This document shows, in pieces, positions 51,015-63,899 of a DNA stretch of 64,000 nucleotides. Origin of the DNA: Aphrophora alni (Eukaryota; Arthropoda; Insecta; Hemiptera; Aphrophoridae); contig OY740777.1 of NCBI GenBank assembly GCA_963513935.1, forward strand, positions 15,735,092-15,799,091, in the 5' to 3' direction. The notes beneath the pieces were generated by a model that ran no database searches, had not been told where the DNA came from, and saw only the letters and a program-made list of their open reading frames with translations. Every line of letters starts with the position of its first letter. The first letter of the stretch is position 1. A program made the translations under genes and the position numbers.

Positions 51015-52984
51015 AACCTCTTAATTCTATATACTCTCTTGACATCCGCTTCGCCCTAACGGGCCTCATACATGTCTATACATTAAAAAGTCTCAACTAT
51101 CTTCACTTGGCGCTTACGGGCCTCGAAGCTTGACCTATTAGAAGGAGCCTCCAGTTGAACAAGTCGTGTAGATGACCTGGCTACAATATCACACTATCTT
51201 GGGAGGTCATGGTTGGAAATTGCATTGTTTCTACTAATTTGTCATCGTAGGTATAGAAGTGGATTAGTATTTTTTTTTTCCATTCCTTTTATTACATTTA
51301 GATAAACAAAATATGATTTAGATAGAGAAAAAGATATTAAGATAAAAAATAAAGCTTTCCTTAACAACAAACTAAAACAAAACAAATAAATTGACATATG
51401 ACATAATAATACATTACTTTAAATTAAAATACACAACAGAAAAGAAAAACCAAAACAATATTACTTCTAAATCCTAAACAAAAACAAAGAAAAACAATTT
51501 AAGATAAACAAAAAATATACGGAATGGAATAAAGCGGCCTCCATTGGTCTACCCGTTTTGAGGCTGCATATTTCAAGTAAAAAGAGGAAAATAGAAGAAA
51601 TAACAGAATTCAAGAACCATCAGGAGCTGTTAAACTAAATTTCATGCATAATGTAAATCTCCAAATCGTTATCTATATAGTGTGATATAAGTTGAATAAC
51701 TGACAAGATATGGACAAAACAACTGTTTTAACCCTTTAGACATTTTTATTTCAACTAATTACAACAGTTAGTCAGGAATTATGACTTCCTGTCCTGTGAA
51801 AAATCCTGTCACACTAAAGTTGCTGTATTTTCAACCACTTCTAATGTATACTGCACAAGTTAGAATTTTCTATATCACTAATTTTTATGATAAAATATTT
51901 TGTTCGAATTTGAGATGCTAAACCATTGTATTTAAGAAAGATTTTAAATGTAAACTTGGGTAAAGTTACATCTCATTTTAAAGTCTTTTGAAACCAAACA
52001 TTTCGACACAAGGTTTGTTTATCTCTCACTATTACAAAATGGCTGTTTAAAGTTTTCAAAATAATGGTTGACCATTTATATACATAAAAAACAACAATTT
52101 ACTATTTTATATTTTCAAAATGGCCACCGTTTAACATATTTAATCGCTCATTTATTAAAATTTTAGGTTTACTTTCTCACATTCTGTAATTAAGATATGT
52201 AAAGTGTCAAAAATCTATGCTGGCTTTTTCACCAATTTATCCGTTCTATGTTCCTCTAACGCAAAAATTGAAATTTGGGATAAAAATATTAAATTTGATT
52301 CAAAATCAGCTTTAACGATTTTGATTAAATTTTGCTGAAATAATGCCTTTAAGGAGGCTTATAGTTGCCATCTCTATGAATATGTGAGTTATAGGTTAAT
52401 ACCAAATAAAGTGGCCATTTAGTTTTTATAAAAAAAGTAATTTCTTAAAATCGTATTTTTCGTAAAACTGAAAATATTCAAAATCACAAGTACAATCAAA
52501 TTACTCTCAAAGAATAAACCTCAAAAAATGAAGTATATCTTTTACCACCTCCGTTAAAAACTCCAGTCCGGTCAAATACGGTTTATCGCATAAGTTAAAT
52601 ATATTTAAATATTTTTTAAATAAAATTTACAAAACTTTGATAAATGAAAATCCAATTTCATACCAATTTATGTCCCATTAGGGAAACATGGACGAAAAAT
52701 AGTTTTAACAATTTTTCTCACGTTTAAGTAGCATAAATATTTTCTAAGTGAGAAAGTTAGTGCATCATATTGTACTGTTCATTCCAGAAGGAAAAGTTTT
52801 TTTACTAACAATGAAACAAAACTAATAAAAGCATGTTTTAATTAAGTCATATTTTATGATAATTGTTATTTTTTAATCAAATAACACTGACAACCCGGGC
52901 GTAACAGATCCTAGTTGTACACACTAGGGAATAGAAGGGAAGTTCTACATAATATACACGCAACGTAGCCGGTGGCGATATCAC
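51015..52984. other. No recognised gene; R2 fragments
   Basis: A less AT-rich stretch with GGGCCTC motifs (51045-51180) has no open frame. R2-like text lies at 52170-52830 (AAAATCAGCTTTAACGATTTT, AAGTGAGAAAGTTAGTGCAT). Confidence 0.45.
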
Positions 52985-53400
52985 CCCCTCTCTCCCACCT
53001 ACTACTCATTGCCGCTGTATGTCGAAAGTGAAAACATCAGGTTCTGAAGAAATCTAAAAATATTTATTTTATGACTAATATTAATATAGTTTGTTACGCT
53101 AAGTTAAGTTCCCCCTCCCCCCACCTACTGAAAACCTATATATCGAAACTGAAAACATCAGGCTCTGAAGAAGTCTAAAAATATTTTTCGCATGACTAAT
53201 ATTAATATAGTTTGCTATGCTAAGTTAAGTTCCCCCATCCCCCCACCTACTACTCAAAGCTGCTAATGTCGAAACTGAAAACGTAATGATCTGGAGAAAT
53301 CTAAAAATGTTTATTGTATAACTAATATTAACATAGATTTTTACACTAAATTTAGTTCCCCCCTCCCCCACTAAATCCATAGATGTTTACATTAAGTTAA
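52985..53400 (+). repeat. Tandem repeat, about 124 bp, 3.3 units
   Basis: Units start near 52985, 53111, 53232 and 53357 with C-rich CCCCCTCCCCCCACCTACT. Each is followed by GTCGAAACTGAAAACATCAG, AAATCTAAAAATATTT, ATGACTAATATTAATATAG and CTAAGTTAAGTT. The last unit is truncated. Confidence 0.92.
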
Positions 53401-53429
53401 GTTTGATAATTGTAAAAATTTCAGCCTTC

Positions 53430-53660
53430 TTTTTTTTCCCTCATCTTCACAATTTATCGTCGCAAGAATCCAAAGAAGCGATACCGACATTCCGTCCGTT
53501 CATAGTAATTGTCGCTTGACGTCTGTACTTAAGTATGATAAAGGCTACAAAATTTGAAAAAGTGTAGGAACATGAATTTAAAATATATTTAAATCAAAAA
53601 AAAATAGTTGAAATGTTAAAACGGCTGCTATTTTAAATAGTTTTGTATGTCGTGTGTTAT
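53430..53660 (+). repeat. Dispersed family R3, copy 3
   Basis: Carries CCGTCCGTTCATAGTAATTG then TCGCTTGACGTCTGTAC and GGCTACAAAAT. Matches 39770-39960 and 60080-60250. Confidence 0.45.
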
Positions 53661-53726
53661 TCAATTTATAAGTATAAGACACGAGATACTTATAAGTATA
53701 AGTATAATATATGTTCCAGTATATTA

Positions 53727-53735
53727 TATATATAT

Positions 53736-53775
<40 letters not shown>
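53727..53775. repeat. (TA)n microsatellite
   Basis: TA tract with one AATAT interruption. Confidence 0.94.
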
Positions 53776-53776
<1 letters not shown>

Positions 53777-53919
53777 CCTTCAATTCTTCATGTAATTATA
53801 TCAAAACCCTCCTCTTTACGATGATAAATAGCGTACTTATGATATAAATCTTTAACTTCCTTAGATATATATCTTGAAATTTTCTTGGTGAACATAGATC
53901 GTTCACAAAAGCTCAGCCT

Positions 53920-54200
53920 TAACTCTCAGGGAGTCAATATTAAGTACGACCGTAGCAATCCGGAAGGTATTTAACTGGATCTACACTTTTTTTCATACAG
54001 TCTTGAAAATAGGTTACTATATTTCATCCTTCTAATCTTGTTTCTTTTTTCTGACCAACTTTTGTTCTCTTCCGACTCTGGCGCTATTAGGGTGTTTGAG
54101 GGCTGGGGTTTTAGTTTATGTTATTTTCTTCCTCTTTTTATAATGTGATGATGACAAAGGTTTTTGTGCCTTTAAACAAAAAAAAAACAAGTCAAGTTTT
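53920..54200 (-). mobile_element. SINE-like family R1, copy 6 (inverted)
   Basis: The fullest copy and the only one on the minus strand. Complemented, it reads TGTTTAAAGGCACAAAAACC, TCATCATCACATTATAAAAA, CCAGCCCTCAAACACCCTAA, TAGCGCCAGAGTCGGAAGAG and AACAAAAGTTGGTCAG. It continues with GTGTAGATCCAGTTAAATAC, CGGATTGCTACGGTCGTACT and GACTCCCTGAGAG. Confidence 0.7.
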
Positions 54201-54418
54201 AGCTAAATTTGAACCTAGTCGAAGCCTTGCCCTTCGCTTTTCTGAAGATACTCCTTTTCAGTTTACTCAACTCCTCATCAGCCCCCTCCTGGTTTTCGAA
54301 CTCTTATTGTATCTTGGGATTCTGTTAGGATTTATGTTAGGAAAATATTGTCTTTTAATGCTAACACCAGTTAAATATTCTTGCGGTAATTGTTGTGTCG
54401 CAACTGCTTATCTTGCAG

Positions 54419-54586
54419 GGCATTAACATTACATGGATAGTGAAGCTCTATATAAACTGCTAGTGAAAGTCAATTGGATCCGAGACGTTGGCAATGACGA
54501 GGTCACCAAAGAGACGTGGCCCAGGAAAGTACTTGCGAATGGGGCTCACTGGCAGTTTATAGATACTCACGGTCTATGTTGGAAAG
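54419..54586 (+). CDS. Candidate plus-strand exon, unidentified
   Basis: A 168-nt interval between CTTATCTTGCAG (ending at 54418) and a donor GTGAGC (from 54587), clearly less AT-rich than its surroundings. From the ATG at 54433 it is open to the donor: MDSEALYKLLVKVNWIRDVG, NDEVTKETWPRKVLANGAHW and QFIDTHGLCWK. I do not recognise the protein. Joined to the next candidate exon (57835) the frame continues only GVVGGVT before a stop. The transcript could thus carry a 59-residue protein, an upstream ORF, or be non-coding. Confidence 0.33.
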
Positions 54587-54663
54587 GTGAGCAGATTCTT
54601 GTGTTTATAAAACAAGAGTTATTAAATTCAATAATTTGCCATTGCTCTGGATTGAAGATTTAA

Positions 54664-56096
54664 AGGTCTGATTAGAACAGATTATGTGTTACATTGCATT
54701 TGAATGATTAAATATCAGATAGGGTTATAATATTGCAAACTGGTGTAAAACAATAAACATAGAATTATTAAACACCTAAAGGGATTGAAATAACGAAGGG
54801 AAATAAATAATAAATCAGCATTAACAATCCTAGCCACTGAATTTGTTATTGATCAATGTTTTTGATTATCCAATGAACCTAAAGAAATTACGTATAGGGA
54901 AAACTTATTCCAAATAGTTCCCTTCCAGGGTTATCAGAATGTGTTTCCAAAACATCTATTTTTCTCTTTTTTGATTTGTTACTGAATTGGTCTGTCTCCT
55001 CAAATTTTCATTCTTCACTATATTTGACCAGTGAGTGTACAGTGTTTTCTACCACCTCTTTACAAATACTTGCAGTTCGCTATTAATCTTTTTTATGGCT
55101 TTCCACGTTTCACGGCCATATATGAGGTTGGACATTTTATTGTTCTAGAATTTTAATTTAATTTTATTTTAGAACTTTCCGAGTACCCATAAATGACTGT
55201 ACGAAGAAACCAGATCTGTTTAATTTTACGTCTTCTTCTGTTCTTCCTCTCTTCCTATACTTCCCGGATTCTTGAAGGATTCCGCCTCAAATAATAATAA
55301 TTTATTTTCCTCATTTCAAAACAAAACACAAACATATACAGTGTGTTTAAAAAAATATGGATAGGACTTAATACTTCAAGGTAGGAAAAAGTTCGTCCAC
55401 TAGTTTTAAAGCTCTTAATCTGAACATTCATTATCTAGAGGGTGGTACAAAAACTTAATAACTTAATAAGCACGGTAAGTAAAAATAATAAATACAGGAA
55501 ATTTGAAAATTTCCTAAAAACTCACATTTTGTTAATTTTTGGAAGATCCTGTATATGAAGTTATACTTTATTAATTTATTTGATAAACTTTAAATTGATA
55601 TGTTAGTACAATTATTAATATTCTAATAATTTGTGTACTGTAATTAAGAAATTTGTAGGCTTACTTTTTGATTTTTAAAACACCCTGTACCGGATACGTA
55701 AGTTGCAATACATCTTTGCTTACTTTACATAACAATAACAAATAAATCATTATTCACTCAGCGCTGCAGAAAATGTTTAATACTCTGAGTGAATTTTAAA
55801 ACTCTATAACTCAGTTTTTATTAAATATAAATTAAAAATTCCTTTTAAATATCATAAATGACCGATCAGAATATATAAAAATAATAACAGTGTTATGTTT
55901 AAAATTTTTTAGATAAATCAAGTTTTGTTAATTTTCGAAACACCCTGTAAATCTTACTAAACTATTGTACCACCCTATAGAGCTCAGGTTAAGAACTGTA
56001 ATATGAGAGGTTATACTTTTTTTTCTGTCGTAAGCAGTTTGGAAATATTAAGTCGTTTCCATATTTTTACATTCACTGTATATATACAAAAATGCA
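54664..56096. other. No recognised gene; R5-type ends
   Basis: AT-rich. The transposon-end motif CACCCTGTA appears at about 55682 and 55941 and TCCTGTATATG at 55548. No coding signal. Confidence 0.45.
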
Positions 56097-57194
56097 CGAA
56101 GTTTTACCGGCGCTTTCTGAACTCATTATACAGACCAAAAGAAAGAAAAAAACTTCATATAAACATATGTCCTAAAACGCTTTGGTAGATAGTTACTACT
56201 AGTGAAAGATTTAGCCCTGATTTCTAATTCTCATGTAAAATTCAATCTTGCTGAAATCCCTGGGACCCAAATTAAGGGGTAATTTTGTGGTTTTATATAC
56301 AATTGATCCTGAAAAACTGTAAAAAGTAGGTTTCAGAATTTTTTTCTCCAGAAGTTTATGAGACAAACTATTATCAGTATGATGGTGCACCTCGCCACTT
56401 CCCTCTAGCTGTGCAAGCCCACTTGAATCGGTATTTCTCAGATCGATCCTGGCCACCCAGGTCACCAGATCTGACACCAATCGATTTTTGTATTGAGGCC
56501 GGATGAAAAATATATTTTATAAGACTAGACTAAAATTTGTACCCATGAGGAGTCAATAGCCCGCATTATGGATGTCGCTGCGCAACTTATGGCCAGCGCT
56601 GCAAAACTTGGAAGAGCAACATGTGTGATCCACAAGCGTGCAGATAAATGTATTAAAGTAGAAAGACAAATTTATTATAATATTTAAGGACTTAATTTAT
56701 CAGGAACTTAAATATCAGTTAGTCGATTTTTAGTTTCATTACAACTTTTGTCATTTTTCAGTACACTTTGATACGTTTTGTTTAAAATAAAAAATAAAAT
56801 TTTCCTTTGGATTTGATTATTTTTTACCTTATCTTATACCAATTTGTTCATAATTAAATTCTTTTGTACACGATTATCAACCATTTAACAAAGTTACTTC
56901 TTAGCGAACTTAAAAAAGTATGTTTTACCCCAGATTTCTCATAAAGTATTGAAGAAAAAACAGTTCTGAAACCAACTATTCACAATTTTCAAGTCAAATC
57001 CCAAATAAAACCACCAAATTTCCCCCTTAATTTGGATCCCAGGGATTTTAGAAAGACTGTATATCACTATAGGATTAGAAATCAGGTCGAAATCGTTCAC
57101 TAGCGTTAACTAGTTACCAAAACGTTTTAGGACATGTAAAGTTTTTCCTTCCTTTTGGCCTTTAGAAAACTCAGAAAGCACCGGTAAAACTTCG
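56097..57194 (+). mobile_element. Mariner-like element with about 250-bp inverted ends
   Basis: Left end 56097-56351 and right end 56951-57194 are inverted copies. Both start CGAAGTTTTACCGG.GCTTTCTGA and include ATGTCCTAAAACG.TTTGGTA, CTAGTGAA.GATTT, CTGATTTCTAAT, ATCCCTGGGA.CCAAATTAAG and TAGGTTTCAGAA-like blocks. Only the second half of a transposase remains inside, so the element is internally deleted. A solo left end is at 7104-7215. Confidence 0.85.
56375..56660 (+). pseudogene. Mariner-like transposase C-terminal relic
   Basis: Reads QYDGAPRHFPLAVQAHLNRY then FSDRSWPPRSPDLTPIDFC, keeping the second catalytic aspartate (YDGAPRH) and the third (SPDLTPxDF). After stops come a frame with ESIARIMDVAAQL and CVIHKRADKCIK. 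The N-terminal DNA-binding half and first catalytic residue are absent, so it is not functional. Confidence 0.75.
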
Positions 57195-57834
57195 AGAATC
57201 TATACACATATTTATGTATATGAAACGAAAACAAATTAAGTACCTCTTTGGTCAAAAATACAGTTTAGAAGTTACCATGTTTTGAACAGAAAAAAAAGGG
57301 GAACAAGCCATTTTAATGAGTTTCACTATTGCACACTCCACCATAGCTAAATCCTATAAATGAATTATGTCTCTTCTATTTACTTACAATCTTTCTGTTT
57401 GCTGGAGTTTACTCTATTTTTTTTTTTTTAATTTCCCTAATTTATTTTTATTGTAACCAATTTGCCTTCTAATTCTAACAGTCTCAGTTTTCCTTTCATT
57501 TCTTCATATTTTAATAAAACACAAAACGAGATTAAATACTAAGTAAAGATGTAATTTTACGAGACCAGTCATAGCTGTCATCCACACAAGAACCGTTAGA
57601 TTAATGAAAATGAGGAGTAGGAACACACTGAAAAACTCAATGCCGCGAACCTGCGAAACATTTAATGGTTGACTAATCAGAAGGCTACAATATGTAGTTC
57701 CAAATGAGCTACACCTCTCCTCCATAAATTTGTAAAAGATACACAGCTTAAGTGACATAGAATAACTTTTTTCTCCAACAACCCACTTGTATTTTGATGT
57801 GCAAGATAATAAATTTATACTTTATTTATTGCAG

Positions 57835-57893
57835 GAGTTGTTGGGGGAGTGACCTAGACAGACAGCGATGCCAGCTTCCCATTGCTTCATTTG
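57835..57893 (+). other. Candidate plus-strand exon 2
   Basis: A 59-bp interval with excellent borders: TTTATTTATTGCAG (ending at 57834) and GTAAGTTT (from 57894). It contains a TAG in the frame of the 54419 exon, then an ATG (57868) followed by CCAGCTTCCCATTG, open to the donor (MPASHCFI). It may be a 5' UTR or start exon of a plus-strand gene continuing right, or part of a non-coding RNA; no further exon could be matched. Confidence 0.33.
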
Positions 57894-58119
57894 GTAAGTT
57901 TTTATATTCATATAAATAGAAAAAATTTTAAATGAGTTAGATGATAAATGAGTTAATTCTAAATTTTAATGAGTTATTTTAATTATAAATGTAATTTTTC
58001 CGCCATATAAATTTTAACTTTATTAGCAGGGTCAAACTTTATTTACAAAGGTTATCCCACAAGCTTTCTATAAAGTTTCTAAACCAGTTTAAAAATGAAA
58101 GGGTCTTATACTGATTTTT

Positions 58120-59523
<1,404 letters not shown>

Positions 59524-60017
59524 CGACCTCGGTGTTTTGACCTCGGTGTTTTGAACTCTATGTTTTGACTTCGGTGTTTTGGCCTCGGTGTTTTGACCTC
59601 GGTGTTTTGATCTCTATGTTTTTACCTCGGTGTTTTGGCCTCGGTGTTTTGACCTCGGTGTTTTGATCTCTATGTTTTAACCTCGGTGTTTTGACCTCGG
59701 TGTTTTGGCCTCGGTGTTTTGAACTCTATGTTTTGACTTCGGTGTTTTGGCCTCGGTGTTTTGATCTCTATGTTTTGACCTCGATGTTTTGGCCTCGGTG
59801 TTTTGACCTCGGTGTTTTGATCCCTATGTTTTGACTTCGGTGTTTTGACCTCGGTGTTTTGGCCTCGGTTTTTGACCTCGGTGTTTTGATCTCTATGTTT
59901 TGACTTCGTTTTTTTAAACCTCGGTGTTTTGGCCTCGGTGTTTTGACCTCGAGGTTTTTACCACGGTGTTTTGACTTCGGTGTTTTGACCTCGATGTTTC
60001 GACCTCGGTGTTTTGAC
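59524..60017 (-). repeat. 14-bp minisatellite with 56-bp higher-order pattern
   Basis: About 35 units of GACCTCGGTGTTTT with variants GGCCTCGG, GACTTCGG and GATCTCTATG. The CTCTATG variant appears at 59553, 59609, 59665 and 59721 (three steps of exactly 56 bp, four units), then at 59763, 59819 and about 59888. The minus strand is open in one frame as K/R-rich TPRSKHRG-type repeats, probably an incidental consequence of lacking stops. Confidence 0.95.
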
Positions 60018-60039
60018 TTATTTAAACGTTTCATGACCT

Positions 60040-60490
60040 CAGAAAACTGAAAACCTAATTTTCGATCAACCATCTGTCAGCTGTTGTTGTCATTCTAGTT
60101 GTACGTAAGCGCGATAGTAGCCAAAAAAATAAGAACAATAAATTTTGTACAGTAGACTATACTGTGCTCATATAGAAAGCGTCATTTATAAAAACGTAAT
60201 TATTTAAAACATCATTTATGGGAATTATTATATGGCGGCCATTTTACACTTTTTTTTATTCATATCTAGTGCGTTATTCAACTTTGTAGGCACGTAATGG
60301 TATCAAACCCATCTCGCTACGATAACAAATAGCAAAGTTATGGTAGAAAATGTAATTTGGAACCGTAATCTTTCTCGAAAATGTGAAGTTTATATAGTTA
60401 CAAGAACTGACAAGAGCTTAGCGAGTTTCTTTACATATAAGCAGCTTCGATGCCCGTTCAGGGCTGTGAATCTGACACAAGTAAAATGAG
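60040..60490 (+). repeat. Dispersed family R3, copy 4
   Basis: Shares CATGACCTCAGAAAACTGA, GTTGTACGTAAGCGCGATAG, ATGGCGGCCATTTTACAC and GCAGCTTCGATGCCCGTTCA with copies 1 and 3. Confidence 0.5.
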
Positions 60491-61076
60491 TGGAGACTTT
60501 CACACATCTATGAGACACATTAGGGTAATCATTCAAGAAAGTAATGATGTACACAATTAAGAAGTTCAAACACATGTGTAACAACTGTTTTAAACAAACT
60601 TACCCTACTGGTATCTACGAATACAATTTGACATTTCTAACAAACCCCAAGAGACCAACTCTTAGGAACTGCTTATATTACATTGATGTTAGTACCATGA
60701 GTGCGCCTATAAACAGTTTAGTTAATTTATAGAAATTGACATATAATTAATATATGTGCCCCCCCCCCACAAAGACTCTGTTCGTTTGTCTGCACGAATA
60801 GAAAACAATCAACTAAATAAAACAGTGTTAAATAAAGGCTGTTTTTGTAAAATGTAATCAAAATCAAGTCAAATATAAGATAGCTATAACAGTGATATTT
60901 GGCCTCCTGACAACAATAATCAAAGTTAGCGGTTATCTAAATAAATATTAAAAAAACTTTTACAGGTTTTTTCAATCATCCAAACTCAAAACCAAATAAA
61001 AGCTATTCATCACTAAAAGTGTCAGTTTCGTGATTGACAGTCAAAAAGTGAAAATTACCTTGAACGCCGTCTTTGA

Positions 61077-61079
<3 letters not shown>
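60491..61079. other. No recognised gene
   Basis: An open stretch at 60544-60732 (MMYTIKKFKHMCNNCFK...) has ordinary composition but no splice context or family match. An R2 end motif (CCAAATAAAAGCTATTCATC) lies near 60990. Confidence 0.35.

Positions 61080-61138
<59 letters not shown>
61080..61138. repeat. (TA)n microsatellite
   Basis: About 29 TA units directly joined to an R2-type sequence (GGGGCTAAACTTGCTTCCAT), as in the arms at 42500. Confidence 0.95.
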
Positions 61139-61141
<3 letters not shown>

Positions 61142-61281
61142 CAGGGGCTAAACTTGCTTCCATGTGCCATAAACACGTGCCTCAACGTAAACCAAATTTC
61201 ATTAAAATCGTTTTTTATTTTTTATCAGATATTCCTAAAACCTTATAGTTTTTTTTATTATTTCCAATTACATACTGATTG

Positions 61282-61432
61282 TTTTATTTCCAATCATAAC
61301 TTATAGTTATGTAGTTATAGTTTTGTTATTGTAGCTCATGTATCACTGAGGATGACGACTTTGTCGTTGAAACGCGTTTGATTGAATAAACGTAGTTTTG
61401 TGAGATCTTGTTTTCGATTTTTTGTTCTACAG
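61282..61432 (+). repeat. Dispersed repeat with GAAACGCG hairpin, copy 2
   Basis: Inverted copy of 9258-9410. CACTGAGGATGACGACTTTG then TCGTTGAAACGCGTTTGATT; the stem ACGAC/GTCGT is perfect. Confidence 0.75.
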
Positions 61433-61487
61433 TTCAGCTATTGATTGGAAATGCCAATAGAAACTTAATGACCTAGGCAGGAGTAAC

Positions 61488-61570
61488 AAAGTCATGGGTA
61501 TCCATCTCTGAGTGATAGGACATATTGGAGTAGAGGGGTCAGAATATGATACTGCCGGGGACCGGAGTTG
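61488..61570 (+). pseudogene. Possible RNase H relic of a retroelement
   Basis: One frame reads VIGHIGVEGSEYDTAG, resembling the VPGHxGVEGNExAD motif of retroelement RNase H. It is short and surrounded by stops. Confidence 0.35.
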
Positions 61571-63060
61571 TCGGTGAAAAAGGGGGAAATAAATATTATT
61601 CTTTCTACAACTACAAACATCTAGGGCAAATAACGTCGAAAATTTTGGTAGAATTTTAATATATATGACTCAATAACTCTAAAGCACAGGTAGAAAACCC
61701 CCAAAATATCGTGAGGAAATTATAAAATCAAATAAACCCTGAATTTTAGTTGTCGTTTTAACTTAAAAATTCTTAGTGTAAAGAACATTATACAAAGAAT
61801 TTGAAAAATGGATATAGAATTTTTCGTTGGAAAAATAAGATTAGTTGTCTCTTAAAGTAAAAAAAATAAAGAAAAGATTTTCGAAATTATTTGTCAGTTT
61901 GTTGTTTTTACAGTGATTTTCTTCTTTCGACAACTAAAAGCTAGAAGTTGTTTATAAGACACAAAATCCTCACTAAATAATTTCATCGAATCTTGTTAAA
62001 ATGTAGGTTTTGAGAACCAAAACACATCATACTGATGTTGAGGAAACCAAATCCTCACAAAATTCAGTTTCAAGATTTATTGATAAGAAAACAAAAATTA
62101 AATTAAACATTTTCGATATTTTTCGACAGTATCGTTTAAATTTTGCTAAAAGTGAAAATTAATGACCCAAACCAGTGTGCAAAATCACAAATAAATAAAT
62201 TAACGTTAATTAATAACTGTCAAAGAATAAAAACAAAATATTGACAGCCTTAAATCAATTTCAATCTAATATAATTTATACTAGATTTTATATAACCTCA
62301 TTTATAATAGGTTTTTATAGTAACTTTTTTTTCTTTTTTTTTTTTACTGTTCAGTGACACAAGAATGATCTCGTAAATACTACTGCGGTTTCAAAACCCT
62401 AGAGCTTCATCATCAGACCGCACAATTAGTCAATTCCCCAAATGGCATAAAGTTTATAACACATTAAAACACAATTATAACAAAACACAGAAAAATATAG
62501 TTTTTATTTTGGCTAAAATACCATTGTGGTGCCACTTGTATACTGGTACCTTCTAGAGTTTTATACCTACCTGTCTTTACGTTTAACATGCGTTTATCCC
62601 ACTGTACTCAAACAAATCTTTCAAAATATTTTAAAAATAATTTAACAAAACTTTAATAAGGTTATACCAACTTAATTCCCATAAGAATCTCAAGGGGATA
62701 AACTTAGTAATGAATAAAATAAAATATGTTTTTCTTGATCACTAAAATTGTATGAGGTATACTGGGAGAGATAGAATATGTAGCGAATTGAATATTTTGC
62801 ACCCCTATTTATAGGCTTCTCTTTATACAGCATTGTCTTACGGGTTGCATACCTTACTGCGAGTCTCATAGTGGATAGATGTCTGGATGGATAGAAATTC
62901 TCATTTTTTTCATTCGCAGGTTGCGTTGGTCCTCCAAAAGTCCTGCTGTGATTAGTATTATGGGAATTTTTTAAAAAAATTTTATGCATACGTAGAAAAA
63001 TTTAAATTATGAGTGAAAAAATAGATGTTGAGTTTTTGTCGATATATTAATTTTGAGGAC
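61571..63060. other. No recognised gene; hairpin motif and R2 scraps
   Basis: Minus-strand TCTGATGATGAAGCTC..GAAACCGCAG motif at about 62374-62420, R2-like GACCCAAACCAGTGTGCAAA at about 62165. AT-rich otherwise. Confidence 0.45.
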
Positions 63061-63650
63061 CCCAGAATGGAAAAAGTAGTTTTTTGAAATGTTATCTATT
63101 TGTCGTCTGTCCGTCTGTCTATCTGTTCAAACTACTGAACCAATTTTAATCAAATTTAATAATATGTGAGCATATTTTGGGCATATCTTAAGACCTTTTT
63201 AAATTATTTTTGCTAACTCAAAATTAGGTTAAAAACAAAACATTACATTTTACTCAATATTGGATCAAACGATTTTGACCACGTTTTGCTTTATGGAGAC
63301 AAACATACCTATGGTAGTGATAAAATAAAATCCGTTTCTTGAATAATCGGTATAAAACAAAAAATCGACTCGGTATAATTTCCCAAAAACGACACTACCG
63401 ATTTAATTCAAATTTTTTATCGATCCAAACTCGTGTGTAAAATTATATATAATACAAACACTCCAAATAATTGTCAATTAATAAGAATGATTTACACTGA
63501 CAATTTACTTGAATATTTTCTCAAAGTCGACCTCAAGGGTTCACAGCTACCGAACTGTCACGTTTCATGACACGTTTTGGTTCGTTTTTAGATGTTTTAG
63601 GAAAGAGTGAGTGAGACAGTTTTTTGCAATATTTCCAAATAACTCAGAAC
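63060..63650 (+). repeat. Dispersed family R2, second long copy
   Basis: GTCGTCTGTCCGTCTGTCTA, CCAATTTTAATCAAATTTAA, CAAACGATTTTGACCACGTT, CTACCGATTTAATTCAAATT, CCAAACTCGTGTGTAAAATT and TTTTTAGATGTTTTAGGAAA then GAGTGAGTGAGAC. Colinear with 33280-33950. Confidence 0.6.
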
Positions 63651-63810
63651 TGTACGTCCTAACCTAACCTTGCCTTTGATGTAATAATAAATGATAAATA
63701 AATATTTAAAACACATTTAATATTACCCGTTTTGTAGAATCCTAAAATAAAATCTTAAAAGGTAGAACAAAATAAATAAAAACACATTTTTACATATAGA
63801 TGTTAAATTT

Positions 63811-63816
63811 TTTATT
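63811..63816 (-). terminator. Poly(A) signal candidate of copy C
   Basis: TTTATT on the plus strand (AATAAA on the minus), about 85 bp after the copy C stop codon. Another AATAAA overlaps the stop itself (63899-63904). Confidence 0.5.
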
Positions 63817-63899
63817 TAAATAAATACAATTTTTAAAGTGGATTTTAAATACTTCAAAATAATTGAAGACTTGTGATTGGTGTTGAGAATGGTAAAAGT

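Noticed and set aside
54118..54426. 102-codon open frame upstream of the 54419 exon
   Set aside because: Its first part is R1 repeat sequence and it is interrupted by the acceptor; no family resemblance.
59768..60073. Basic repeat protein with TPRSKHRG units
   Set aside because: Reading of a 14-bp minisatellite; the frame drifts with unit number and is probably incidental.
62370..62425. Complete hammerhead ribozyme on the minus strand (CTGATGA...GAAA)
   Set aside because: The bases before CTGATGA pair with those right after GAAA, giving a plain hairpin; separate stems I and III and a cleavage site were not found.
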